Of a stretch of 64,000 nt of DNA, positions 19,555 through 28,978 are shown piece by piece. Made by a program: the position numbers and the translations under genes. Source of the DNA: Chrysophaeum taylorii (lineage: Eukaryota > Sar > Pelagophyceae > Pelagomonadales > Pelagomonadaceae). The first letter of the stretch is position 1, and each line of letters begins with the position of its first letter. The stretch spans positions 186,001 through 250,000 of the forward strand of contig JAQMWT010000443.1 of the NCBI GenBank assembly GCA_029834535.1. Reading direction: 5' to 3'. The notes under the pieces were generated by a model, which was given only the letters and a program-made list of their open reading frames with translations, ran no database searches and was not told where the DNA came from.

Positions 19555-22500
19555 ATGCGGCGGCGGAGGTGGCCCGAGACCGGGTGGCGACGCCTGGAGG
19601 ACTCGGACGTCGACCTCTACGCCCTCCGAAGCACGCGGGTGGTGCTGCCTCGGCGACGGTATGGCGAGGAGCCGGGGTTCGAAGTTGTGGGCGCTACGAT
19701 CGTCGTCAGGGGGGAGCGCATCGAGGCCGTGCACCGGCACGAGGTCTGCAGCGCGGTGCGATTGCCGGCGGACTGCGTGCTCCGGGACGCGGGGGATCTC
19801 GTCGTGCTGCCGGGCGTCGTGGACGCGGGGGCGCGGTTCGGCGAGTGTCCGTTCGCGGAAGAGAGCAGCGACTGTTGGGAGGGGTTCGCCGTGGGGACCC
19901 GGGCCGCGGCGGCGGGCGGCATCACCACCACGGTCGACCTCGCGAGCCTCGACGCCCCCCTCGAGCACGCCAACGACGTGAGCGGCCGCGCCGAGCTGGC
20001 CGCGTCGTCCTCGACGGTCGACGTCGCGCTCGCCGTCAGGTTGGAAGCGAGGAAGAACGACGACGACGAGGCCAAGGCCGCGTCGATGCTCGCCGATTTC
20101 GACGCGTGCGTGTCGGCGGGCGCTGTGGCGGCGACGGCCTACCTCACGCCGCCCTCGTGGGCGGCGCGCGGCGTCGACGTCGATGACCTCGCGAAAATTC
20201 TGGTCGCCCTCGCCGCGCGCGATAGGCGCAAGTCGGGCCCTAGGGGGGTCGTCGTGGTCCCCCCGGTGCTCGTCAACACGGTCAAGCTGTCGACCGAGGA
20301 GCTCGGGGCGGCGTCGCCCTTCCGGCACCTCCCCTTCTCCGCGCGGCTCGACGCCAAGAGTCCGCTCATGCTCCTCCCGTTTTACCAAGTCGAGTCGAGT
20401 CCCGCGAACGCCGACAACAACAACAGGAGGCGCATCATGCGCCAGACCAGCATCAGTCCCCCCAAGCCCAACGAAGGCTCGCTCTTTACGATCGCACCCT
20501 CGCCGGTTGCGGCGGCGCCGCTGGAGGACCGCACGCCGGGAGCCGCCGACGGTCGCGCCCGCGCGTCGTCGCGCTGTCGCGCGAACGCGCCCGACTCTTA
20601 CAGGGTTGCCGACCCGACCATCTTGGCTGGCCTCGAGGCGGCGCGGTTGGTCTCGTCGCCCGCCGACCAGATCCGTCCCCCCGACGAAGACGACGGCGCG
20701 GCCTCCGAGACGACGCAGCCGACCCCCCTCGAAATCCCGCCCGCTCCCGCGCCGCGCGGCAGCGCCAAGTCGACGCCCAAGAAGGCGCGCGCCGAAACGA
20801 TCTGGGAAGTCATCCCCTTCGAGGAGACGGTTGTGGTCTCGGGCGACGACAACAACTCCACCGGTGGCCAGCAACAAAAGGCCCGCGTGACCCCCGCCGC
20901 CGCCACGAAACAACAGCAGTTATCAAAGGCCTACCGGCGCCGGAACAGCAACAGCAGCACTGGCAGCAGCTGCGGCGGGCAGACCCAGGCCAGCCGCCAG
21001 GTCGCGACGCAGTCCTCGCGCGAGTTATCGTCGGACGACGACGAGGCCGCCCTCGCAGCAGCAGCAGCAGCAGCAGAGACGCCAACGAGACCGCCGCGCG
21101 CCCGGAACCTCTGTCTCCCCGACAACCTGCCCCGAGTCCAACTACAACACCCTCACTCCCGGAGCCTCGCGATAGGAGGGCCCCACCACTCGTTCTCGTC
21201 GCCGCGCGAGAGCCTGGGCGCGCTCTCTATCTCTCCCGCCTCGTCCCAGGATAACACCGAGTACGTCCACGCGGTGCAGCAGTACTCGAGCCCGCCGCGA
21301 TCCTCGCGCGACGTCAAGCCGGGCGCCGCCGACGAATCGCAGTCGTGGGTCAAGAGCCTGCTGCAGGCCGAGCTCGCGACCTACGCCGCGAGCAATCAAG
21401 CCTCGGTCCGTCGCGACCGCGACCGCGACCGCGACCGCGACCGCGACCGCTCGCGGCGCCACCACGCCGAGGAAAAGAAGACACAAGAGCATGCCGCCGC
21501 TGGCGAGGACGGCGGAGCTCGCGCGCACCGCCGGCGCCGCTCGTCGAGGGCGACCAAGTCGTCCGCCGGCAAGGACTCCTCCTCCTCCTCCTCCCGCAAG
21601 AAGCTCCCCGAGCGATCGGCGAGCGCCGACCCCCGCGTCCACACGAGAACCGAACCCACCAACGGCCTCCTCGACCAGATCCTCGGCTTCATCCCGGTCG
21701 CGTACGGAGGGACGAGGCCGCGGTCCCCGCCGCACCGGAGAACGGGCTCGGACCGACGCAAGCGATCGTCGGTCATGGTGAAAAACGCGGATGGCTACAA
21801 GCGCCACGCGTCGACCACGCACCCGGGAACGACGACGCTGGCGTCGTGCCACGCGACCACGAAGGCCCTCATCGAGACGATGCGACGCGGACGCCGCAAG
21901 CGCGCCCCGACGTTGCCCATCTCCATCACGGCGCGACCGCCGTCGCCGCCGCGCTTGGACTTCGCGAGGGTGTCGTCGTGGGCCGACGAGACGTCGCCGC
22001 CGCCGATGCTGCCGCTGCCGCTGCCGCCGGAGGGAGGGGCTTTGGCTCGGAGCGTCGTTGGCGCGGCCCCGCCGCCGTCGGCGCCCGTCGGGGGCCCCGC
22101 GAAAGATACGAGCGTCGTGGTGCTCGACTCGACGGTCGACATCTTCGAGGACGACGACGGCGTCGTCCAGCCCGATAACGTCAGCGAGACTGAGTTTCCG
22201 GACATCTTGCAGCTTCCCAAGTCGCTCTCCGTTCATTCGGCGACCTCGGACGACCGCTCGGACGACGGCGACGGGCTGATCCGGCACCGACACTCGGCGA
22301 CGAGCGCGAGGATGATTATGGGGCCCGTGTCCCCTTCGTCCGCGTCGGCCGACTTTCTCTCGTCGCTCTTCCAGCGGTTTGTGTTTCAAAACAATAACAA
22401 CAGCAGCGGCGCTGCCGCCGCGTCCGAGCATCGTCGCGGCGATCGCCGTCGTCCTCGTCGCGAGCAGCAGCAGCAGCAGCAGCAGCATAGGAACTCCTCG

Positions 22501-24807
22501 GTGCACCTGTCGCCGCCGCCGCCGCCCCCCGCGGAGCACCAGCACAAGCAGCGATTCGTCGTCATCCGCAAGTCCCCGGGTTTTAGGAGCAGCGGGCTGA
22601 CCAAGCACGATTCGGGCAACGTCCGCAGCCGGAGCATGGACGATAGCCCCTCGAACGGCGATCTCTTGCGGCGGGGACCTGTCCGCAACTCCTCCAAGCT
22701 CGTCCGCGTGCCCGACGGTCCTCCCGGGGAAGCCCTCGCGACCGCCGCGACCGCGCCGGCCATGATAGAGGCGCTCCCGACGCCCGAGTTCTCGCCGGCG
22801 TCGGTCGCGTCGATGCCCGCCGTAGCTGCGGCGGCGGCGGCGGCGTCGTCGTCGTGCAAGCGGTCGGCGTTCAACAAGGTGCCGGCCGTGGGGGGTTCTT
22901 ATTTGGTCCGCAAGAAGCCGATCATCGCGTCGATTTCCAAGGGTAACTTTGTCGAACTCAAGGGCAGCGAGACGCTGACCTCGCCCGCGCCGCCGGGAGC
23001 GGCGCGTTCGGCGCAGCAGCTCCAGCTCCAGCTCCAGCAGCAGCCGCAGGCCCAGCAGCAGCAGCGCGCGCGGTACGTCGAGGAGGAGGTGCTCGCGCCA
23101 GGCGACGGGGACGACTCGTCGCCGACGCGTCGACGCGCCGAACAGCGGTCGACGTCGCCGAGCGCGGACGAGGCGTTTTTGCTCGACACGATGTGCTCGT
23201 ACAGCTCCACCGAGAACAACCGGTTCTCCGATCAGAACCGGCTTTCGGACGTGTCCATGCCGCACGAGCTGACGCACAACTCGTCGTCGAGTTCTGTGGG
23301 CGCGACGTCGCACCACGCGCCGCCGGCGGGTCCGACGACGGCGCGGCCGCCGAGCAAGCCCCTCGGCTCGGGGTTTGGCCGCAAGCCTCGACCGCCGCCG
23401 ATACGGATCTTCAAGGAAAACGACCAGCACACGCGGCGCGCCGTGCGGCAGGACTACAGCTTGTACTGCGACAATCACCGCAGCAGCGCGGGCGCCGAAG
23501 GGCTCCAGATGCTCTGGAGCACGACGGCGCACGCCAAGGCGATGCTGACGGGGTCGCGGGGTCTCGACGAGGACGAAGAGGAGGAGGAGGAGGACGACGA
23601 CCAGCACCGGGCGGCGGGCTACGTCGAGGAGACCTTTTTTTCGCTCGACGAGGACGAGGACGAACGGTCGTGCTGCTCGGGCTCGGGGAGCCGCCGGCGG
23701 TCGCTCGAGTCGTTCAACGAGGAGTTGGCGGCGACGAAGCGGCGCAGCAGCAGTAGTAGTAGTCGAATCACCCGGGGGTACTACAGCTCGTCCAAGTCGT
23801 TGCCGGCGCGGCTGCGGTCGGACCCGTCGATCGAGTCGGACGACGAGTTCGACGTCGACGACGAATTTCTCGTCGACGAAGAGGAGGACGACGAGGAGGA
23901 CGACGGCGTCTCGTCGGATTCGCTCTTTGCGTCGTCGTCGAAGCGACGCGGGCTCTCGCCGTTGCACGTGGCGCGGGTCGCGACGCTCCAGACGGTGCGG
24001 GTCCTCGAGGATCTCCGAATCCAAGACCTCGCCTCGACCCCCCCGCCCCTGCTGGGCGGGCCGGTCGCGGGCAGCGTCGCGTGCTACAACCTTCTGTTCG
24101 CCGAGGAAGACGTCCCCTACGGCGCGACCATCTTCAAGGTGCAGCCGCCAATCCGGCACGAGGCGCACCGGCGCGCTCTGTGGGCGGCGCTCCGCGCCAA
24201 GACGCTCCGCGTCGTCACTTCGGGGCATTCGCCCGTACAGCCCGAGGGCAAACCGTCGAGCCCGGGCGACTTCTCTCGCGCCCTCGCCGGATCGCTCGCG
24301 GGCGCCAACGAGCTCGTCCTCTCGGCGCTCTGGACGGCCGCGCGGCACGAGGGCTTCGACCTCGGCGACCTCGCCTCGTGCCTCTCGGCCGAGCCCGCGA
24401 CCCTCCTGCGCCTCGCTCCGCGCAAAGGCGTCATACGCGATGGCGCCGACGCCGACTTCGTCTTGTTCGACCCCGACGCCCAGTGGACCGTCGACTCGAA
24501 CAACCTCGTCGCCGCCGCGAAACTCGAGGCGCGCGCCCGCCGACGGCGACCGACCCGCGCCGGCCACAACTTTTTCGCCAAGCAGGCTCCGTGCCTCTAC
24601 GACGGCAAGGTCCTCACCGGCAAGGTCGTCGCGACCCTCCTCCGCGGCCGCCTCGTCTACCACCAGGGCCTCTTCCGAGACGCGCCCATCGGCAACGTCG
24701 TCACAGCCCGCGGCCGCGTCGTCCGACGCGCGGCGCCGCCCTCGACCGCCAACGCCACCACGACGACCAAGTGCCGGCGACGCACGCCTCCTCCGATTTT
24801 GTCATGA
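19555..24807 (+). CDS. allantoinase-like pseudoenzyme split by a ~1,200-residue disordered insertion
   Basis: A single open frame of 1,750 residues. Residues 1-270 resemble the N-terminal half of cyclic amidohydrolases of the allantoinase/dihydropyrimidinase type (LVVLPGVVDAGARFGE; GFAVGTRAAAAGGITTTVDL). Residues about 1460-1740 resume the fold: LHVARVATLQTVRVLEDLR, LLFAEEDVPYGATIFKVQPP, VVTSGHSP, then RKGVIRDGADADFVLFDPDA and GKVVATLLRGRLVY. Metal ligands are lost: family VDAHTH reads VDAGAR and SDHSP reads SGHSP. It is therefore probably catalytically dead, like animal CRMPs. Between lies low-complexity Ser/Arg/Asp/Gln sequence with an (RD)n run at 21412-21450 and poly-Gln near 22462. No introns were needed, though some low-complexity stretches could be spliced out. 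Confidence 0.7.
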   Translation: MRRRRWPETGWRRLEDSDVDLYALRSTRVVLPRRRYGEEPGFEVVGATIVVRGERIEAVHRHEVCSAVRLPADCVLRDAGDLVVLPGVVDAGARFGECPFAEESSDCWEGFAVGTRAAAAGGITTTVDLASLDAPLEHANDVSGRAELAASSSTVDVALAVRLEARKNDDDEAKAASMLADFDACVSAGAVAATAYLTPPSWAARGVDVDDLAKILVALAARDRRKSGPRGVVVVPPVLVNTVKLSTEELGAASPFRHLPFSARLDAKSPLMLLPFYQVESSPANADNNNRRRIMRQTSISPPKPNEGSLFTIAPSPVAAAPLEDRTPGAADGRARASSRCRANAPDSYRVADPTILAGLEAARLVSSPADQIRPPDEDDGAASETTQPTPLEIPPAPAPRGSAKSTPKKARAETIWEVIPFEETVVVSGDDNNSTGGQQQKARVTPAAATKQQQLSKAYRRRNSNSSTGSSCGGQTQASRQVATQSSRELSSDDDEAALAAAAAAAETPTRPPRARNLCLPDNLPRVQLQHPHSRSLAIGGPHHSFSSPRESLGALSISPASSQDNTEYVHAVQQYSSPPRSSRDVKPGAADESQSWVKSLLQAELATYAASNQASVRRDRDRDRDRDRDRSRRHHAEEKKTQEHAAAGEDGGARAHRRRRSSRATKSSAGKDSSSSSSRKKLPERSASADPRVHTRTEPTNGLLDQILGFIPVAYGGTRPRSPPHRRTGSDRRKRSSVMVKNADGYKRHASTTHPGTTTLASCHATTKALIETMRRGRRKRAPTLPISITARPPSPPRLDFARVSSWADETSPPPMLPLPLPPEGGALARSVVGAAPPPSAPVGGPAKDTSVVVLDSTVDIFEDDDGVVQPDNVSETEFPDILQLPKSLSVHSATSDDRSDDGDGLIRHRHSATSARMIMGPVSPSSASADFLSSLFQRFVFQNNNNSSGAAAASEHRRGDRRRPRREQQQQQQQHRNSSVHLSPPPPPPAEHQHKQRFVVIRKSPGFRSSGLTKHDSGNVRSRSMDDSPSNGDLLRRGPVRNSSKLVRVPDGPPGEALATAATAPAMIEALPTPEFSPASVASMPAVAAAAAAASSSCKRSAFNKVPAVGGSYLVRKKPIIASISKGNFVELKGSETLTSPAPPGAARSAQQLQLQLQQQPQAQQQQRARYVEEEVLAPGDGDDSSPTRRRAEQRSTSPSADEAFLLDTMCSYSSTENNRFSDQNRLSDVSMPHELTHNSSSSSVGATSHHAPPAGPTTARPPSKPLGSGFGRKPRPPPIRIFKENDQHTRRAVRQDYSLYCDNHRSSAGAEGLQMLWSTTAHAKAMLTGSRGLDEDEEEEEEDDDQHRAAGYVEETFFSLDEDEDERSCCSGSGSRRRSLESFNEELAATKRRSSSSSSRITRGYYSSSKSLPARLRSDPSIESDDEFDVDDEFLVDEEEDDEEDDGVSSDSLFASSSKRRGLSPLHVARVATLQTVRVLEDLRIQDLASTPPPLLGGPVAGSVACYNLLFAEEDVPYGATIFKVQPPIRHEAHRRALWAALRAKTLRVVTSGHSPVQPEGKPSSPGDFSRALAGSLAGANELVLSALWTAARHEGFDLGDLASCLSAEPATLLRLAPRKGVIRDGADADFVLFDPDAQWTVDSNNLVAAAKLEARARRRRPTRAGHNFFAKQAPCLYDGKVLTGKVVATLLRGRLVYHQGLFRDAPIGNVVTARGRVVRRAAPPSTANATTTTKCRRRTPPPILS

Positions 24808-24957
24808 GACAGACGACCCCCCCGTCGTTCTTGTTCATTATTCTCTCGCCATCTCGTTCGTCTCTTTTCGCGTAGTCTCTGCCGCGACTTTCCCCTTCCT
24901 TCCTTCCTTCTTTCGAGTGGGGCCTGGCTCCTTTCTCTAAAACTCTTTCCAACGTGC

Positions 24958-24965
24958 TATAAATA
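24958..24965 (+). promoter_or_regulatory. candidate TATA box
   Basis: TATAAATA in an otherwise GC-rich context, about 300 bp upstream of the ATG at 25262. It would imply a long 5' UTR that includes both microsatellites. Position-based inference only. Confidence 0.3.
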
Positions 24966-25166
24966 GGCCTCCTCGTCTTTCTTGCTTCCCACCTTTTTCC
25001 TCTCACGTACGCACTTACTTGGGCACCACCCCGCGCTCAAGGACTCCGTCTCTTATTTCTCCTTCTTCTTCTTCTTCTTCTTCTTCTCGAGCCACCGCCG
25101 ACGCCACCTTATGCCGCCGCCGCCTTCTTCTGCTGGAGCCCCGACGACTGCTTCGAAGACGTTTTG

Positions 25167-25180
25167 GAAGGAAAGAAGGA

Positions 25181-25211
<31 letters not shown>
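25167..25211. repeat. (GAAA)n microsatellite
   Basis: About ten GAAA units with a GGAAAGAA-type start, just upstream of the gene at 25262. Confidence 0.9.
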
Positions 25212-25212
<1 letters not shown>

Positions 25213-25261
25213 GGCGACGAATGATTGATTATTAGCGGTGTAACCCTAATCCTCGGCGGCG

Positions 25262-26197
25262 ATGATGCGGCGGCCCTTCATCGCCGTGCTGCTGTTGTCG
25301 TCGTCGTTGGTGGTGGTGACCGCGGCGACCAGGCCGAGGCGCCTCGCAGCGTCTCTCCGCGGGGGATCGTTCGAAGAGGAGGAGGAGGAGGAGTTTGCCG
25401 ACGAGGAGGCGATCAAGGCGAGGAAGTGGATCTTAGAGCAGATCCGGCTGCGGCAGGAACGGCTCGTGCTCCTATCGCAGTCCCTCGCCGAGCGCGGCCT
25501 GCCGTTCTCGGGGCTCTCGTCGATGAGCGAGACCATGCTGAAGGGCATGGGGGGCGGCGCCAAGATCGCCCACCCGCCCGAGTGGGTGTGCGAAATGTCC
25601 ACCGACGCAGACCCCAAGACCTGTCTCATCTGGGGCGACGCTGAGCCCGGGACCAAAGTCGTGCGCCCCGCCAACGCCCCCGACCAGTGGTGCAGCCTCG
25701 GCGCCCTCAACGGCCTCCGCCGCAGGGACCCCGTCAAAGCGAGTCGGCTCTGGTTTGACCAGTACGTCGTCGACATGCGACGTTTCTCCCAGGATGCCGG
25801 TCCCGCGGGCGTCGCGCTCGCCGGGTTTATGGATCGCCCCGCCATGACTCGCGCAGCGACGGCGGTCCTCTGCGCCTTTGGCATCGTCATCCTGCGTCTC
25901 CCCATCCAGTTTGTCCTCATTTTCCTCCTCACCTCGAGCCTCACGTGGCGCCAATACGCGCTCTGGAGCCCCATCGCCCACGCTCCTCTCCCCCTCAAAC
26001 TCGTCCTCATCCGCCAGACGTATCTCACCTTCCAGCGCTACTTTTCCCTTCTCGAAAGGGCCTTCGTCGCGGCGCTGACCGACCTCGAGAGCCGGCTCTT
26101 CGAGGCGACCGCTGTGCTCGAGACGGAGAAGACGATGACGACGTCCCCATCTTCTTCCTCCGATGAGGAGGGGGAGGACGAGGACGACGACACTTAA
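25262..26197 (+). CDS. secretory/membrane protein of unknown function
   Basis: A 311-residue protein. The start MMRRPFIAVLLLSSSLVVVTA is a clear signal peptide (the second Met, 25265, is equally possible). Then come an acidic run (EEEEEEEFADEEA), a helical section with ERLVLLSQSLAERGLPFSGL, and a central soluble part with four Cys (WVCEM, TCLIWGD, WCSLG). A hydrophobic hairpin-like segment follows (AATAVLCAFGIVILRLPIQF and LIFLLTSSLTW), then an acidic C-terminus. I do not recognise the family. Its stop is only 27 bp from the convergent transporter stop. Confidence 0.7.
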   Translation: MMRRPFIAVLLLSSSLVVVTAATRPRRLAASLRGGSFEEEEEEEFADEEAIKARKWILEQIRLRQERLVLLSQSLAERGLPFSGLSSMSETMLKGMGGGAKIAHPPEWVCEMSTDADPKTCLIWGDAEPGTKVVRPANAPDQWCSLGALNGLRRRDPVKASRLWFDQYVVDMRRFSQDAGPAGVALAGFMDRPAMTRAATAVLCAFGIVILRLPIQFVLIFLLTSSLTWRQYALWSPIAHAPLPLKLVLIRQTYLTFQRYFSLLERAFVAALTDLESRLFEATAVLETEKTMTTSPSSSSDEEGEDEDDDT

Positions 26198-26224
26198 GGA
26201 GCCGGCTTCGGCGTCGTCGTCTCT

Positions 26225-27730
26225 TTAGTAATCGTTTGTTGTTGATGATGATGCCGGCGGGAGAAGCGAGGTGTACTCTGTTGCGCCCCACGCGGACGTC
26301 GATGATAATGATGGTGCTCCCGCCGCCGCTTTTGGGGGTGCCGCCGGGAACACACCATCATCATCACCATCGCGATCACGGGAGGAGGCAGCGGCGGGAA
26401 AAAAGGCAAGCCGAGAGTCTGCAAGGTTGCGCTGGATTTCAGAGAGCGAAGTGCCCTTGGTCTCGATCGCGAAGGCAAAGAAGAAGCAGGCCCCCAAGGC
26501 GCAACTCAAGCCGAGGATATCGCAGACGCGGGGAATGGTGATCAGCCTGGCAACGGGCACAAAGGCTTCGACGAGCGCGAAGGAACCTGCCCAAAACACA
26601 AAGGTCGAGGCCGACATCGCCCGGCCCCGGAGCTTGTCGGGAAAGACCTCCGAGGCGTAGACCAAGGAGAGCGTCGAGAGGCCGAGCGTGACGGAGGCGA
26701 TAAAGGAGCACGCGAAGGCTACGGTCCACGCGCCAGACTCGAGCTCAGAGGCGCGGGCCATCGCAAAGAGCGAGAGGGAGGCGCCCGAGGAGGACGCCAA
26801 CAACAAGGGCCTGCGGCCGCAGCGGTCAATGATGACCATGAACATGGCCACCGCGAAGACGAGCTGCGTCGCGGCGAAGAGCGCGCCTCCTAGAGCGTAG
26901 TCGTTTACGCCGCCGTGCGCGAGGATGACGTCCATGTAGGCCTGAAGCGCGTTGTTGCCGCTCGTGGCGAAGCAGGTAACGGCGCCGACCCCCAAAAACA
27001 AGGCGCGCTGGGTCGTCGCGACATCATCTCCGGTCGTCGACGCCACCTTGTCCGAGGCGAGCGCGTCGTCAACCAGAGACTTCTCGCAGCCGGGACCGAG
27101 CTTGGAGGCGGCCAACCGCGCATCCTTGACGCATCCCTTCGAGACGAGCCACCGCGGAGTCTCCGGCATTAGGGACGAAGTCATCGCGATGACGAAACAC
27201 GTGCACGGAGGGAGCGTCCCGAGCGCGGCCATGACTCGCCACCAGCCGTCGACGCCGACGAGCCCGAGCGCGAATGCGAGCAAGATTCCCGAGGAGATGG
27301 CGACGTTGAAGAGCCCCCCCAGCTTTCCGCGCAGCTCGGGCGGCGCAGTCTCCGAGACGTACACCGGGACAACAACCGACGTCGTGCCCATCGCGAACCC
27401 ACACGCTGCTCGCGCCGCGAGCACCCAGGCCGCGTCCCTCGCGACCGCGAGCGTCGCGTACCCGCAGATCCACAAAAAATTGTTCCAGACCAGCACTTGC
27501 CGCCGACCGATGCGATCCGTCAGCCACCCGCTCACAAGCGCGGAGACGGCCGCAGCGAGGGCGCTGATCGAGGCTATGAGAGCGCCCACTTGGCACACGT
27601 CGTCGCCGGGACAAGCCCCCGTCCCGCGGATCATCGCCGTCAGCGTCGAGCCCGTGAAGCTCACCGTGTACCCAAACATGACGGCGTGGAGGTCCACGAC
27701 GATAGTGCGGCTCACGTGCCGCGTGCCCAT
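26225..27730 (-). CDS. sugar-porter-type major facilitator superfamily transporter
   Basis: A 501-residue, 12-helix transporter. Sugar-porter signatures are seen in order: GWLTDRIGRRQ after TM2, GFAMGTTSVVVPVYVSETAP with PELRGKLGG after TM4, PETPRWLVSKG after TM6, IDRCGRRPLL in the second half, YASEVFPDKLRGRAMS, and AIETKGTSLSEIQ after TM12. The large loop after TM6 is short. The most likely substrate is a hexose or related polyol, moved by proton symport or facilitated diffusion; the sequence does not decide which. The C-terminal tail is Ala/Pro-rich. The N-terminus MGTRHVSRTIVV begins almost directly at TM1. Transposon copy C lies 58 bp beyond its start. Confidence 0.88.
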   Translation of the reverse strand: MGTRHVSRTIVVDLHAVMFGYTVSFTGSTLTAMIRGTGACPGDDVCQVGALIASISALAAAVSALVSGWLTDRIGRRQVLVWNNFLWICGYATLAVARDAAWVLAARAACGFAMGTTSVVVPVYVSETAPPELRGKLGGLFNVAISSGILLAFALGLVGVDGWWRVMAALGTLPPCTCFVIAMTSSLMPETPRWLVSKGCVKDARLAASKLGPGCEKSLVDDALASDKVASTTGDDVATTQRALFLGVGAVTCFATSGNNALQAYMDVILAHGGVNDYALGGALFAATQLVFAVAMFMVIIDRCGRRPLLLASSSGASLSLFAMARASELESGAWTVAFACSFIASVTLGLSTLSLVYASEVFPDKLRGRAMSASTFVFWAGSFALVEAFVPVARLITIPRVCDILGLSCALGACFFFAFAIETKGTSLSEIQRNLADSRLAFFPAAASSRDRDGDDDGVFPAAPPKAAAGAPSLSSTSAWGATEYTSLLPPASSSTTNDY

Positions 27731-27788
27731 CGTTTACTTTTGAGATGATGATCTTGTCGGAAATGCACGTCACCGAATTAAGTGCACA

Positions 27789-28790
27789 CAAGTGCAGGCC
27801 AGTAAGTTCACCTACTCCCAATCTCTAACCCCAGCATTTTCACCCCATTAAGTTCACCTAGTCCCAATCTCTAACCCCAGTAAATTCGGCGTAAACCCAA
27901 GCTCTATAGTTCGGCGTAAACCCACACCCACTTCTCCTTCGTCGGTCTAAGCTGCTTTGATCCGCACACGCCGCTAAGCTTTGAGTTCTAAAAGCCCCAG
28001 TAAGTTGCACTTGGTAGTAAGTTCACCTGGTCACTAAGTGTAAGTTCACCTGGTTCCAAGGTTCACCTGGTCCCAGTAAGTTCACCTACAGTGCGCGTGT
28101 AGACGCCGGAGGGCTTATCGGTATTGCGCAGCACGTTTGGGGTAGGGTGGAGTCGTCGACCCAGAAGAGGATATCCTCGGGGTGCCGATCGACAGAGAGC
28201 CACGAGAGCTGGACGTGGCAGAAGACGGGCTTGGGAAAGAGGACGCCGACCTCGCGGGGCGTCTGGCCCTGGCTCTTGTTGATCGTTTGGCGTAGGCCGG
28301 CCTTAAGGGATACAGGTTGGAGGAGCCTCGGTGACAACGACACGATCCATCATGTATCTGGTACCGTTGCAGTGGCCGTGCGACGGGTCGAGGTTGCGAA
28401 GACATTAAGCTCGCGATCAAAGTCAACATGCCGTTGGTTGTCAGGGAGTTGAAAACTCGACTGTAAAGAGCGAGGCGTCGTCTTCCGACCCAGCCTAGTC
28501 AGCCGAAAAGAACTCCGACGCCTCGTCTCCGGGGAAAAAAGGCCGCGGTCATGCGCGCGTTGTCAGCATCGACAACATCGTTTCGACGGGGCGTGAGAAT
28601 GGCGCGCTGAAAGAGCCGCCGCGGGTCGTGGAAATAGTCTGCGAGGTCGCCGTAGACGGCTTGGAGGATCACTGTCTGGCTCTCGCGCCTACCTGATCCT
28701 TACTCTCGCGCCTACCTGATCCTTACCCTAAATCGAGGGACAAACAGACAGACAGACAGACAGACAAACATCTGTCGATTAGTAGTTAGG
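27789..28790 (-). mobile_element. Helitron/Helentron-like rolling-circle element, copy C
   Basis: A 1,002-bp minus-strand copy; read on that strand it begins CCTAACTACTAATCGACAG at 28790 and ends GGCCTGCACTTG at 27789. It shows the same order as copy B: CTGT tract, RAILTPRRNDVVD helicase block, NLDP...CNGTRYM block, TINKSQGQTPREVGVLFPKP (28214-28273, the cleanest PIF1 motif here), then the AGGTGAACTTACTGGG minisatellite. A T flanks each end on the element strand. No Rep domain. It sits between the MFS transporter start and the purple acid phosphatase stop without disrupting either. Confidence 0.8.
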
Positions 28791-28978
28791 ACACAAGACC
28801 GTTAAAATCAACTACAGGGGTCGGGGGTGACCGTGACTGTATGTAGTCTTGGCGGATGGCCGGAGGCCACGAACGAACGAGCGCGCGAGCGAGCTCGCCA
28901 CAACCATGGGAACGGGAGGGAAATTATGTACGGATCAGATTCTTATTAATCATAAATCGAACTTCTTCTTCGTCATCT

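Larger units (their letters stand above)
24808..25261. other. intergenic region with CTT and GAAA tracts
   Basis: About 450 bp holding the 3' flank of the allantoinase-like gene and the promoter of the next gene. A TATAAATA box lies at 24958-24965, a (TTC)n tract at about 25059-25087 and a (GAAA)n tract at about 25167-25211. No gene. Confidence 0.6.

Noticed and set aside
19462-20913. Minus-strand frame extending EMC3 upstream to 772 residues
   Set aside because: The extension is Arg/Gly-rich, antisense to the allantoinase-like N-terminal domain, and EMC3 proteins start at the MITDAPLLLDP-like segment.
21142-24663. 1,173-codon minus-strand frame inside the allantoinase-like gene
   Set aside because: Shadow of GC-rich codon bias: Arg-rich, no domain, while the plus strand shows family motifs at both ends.
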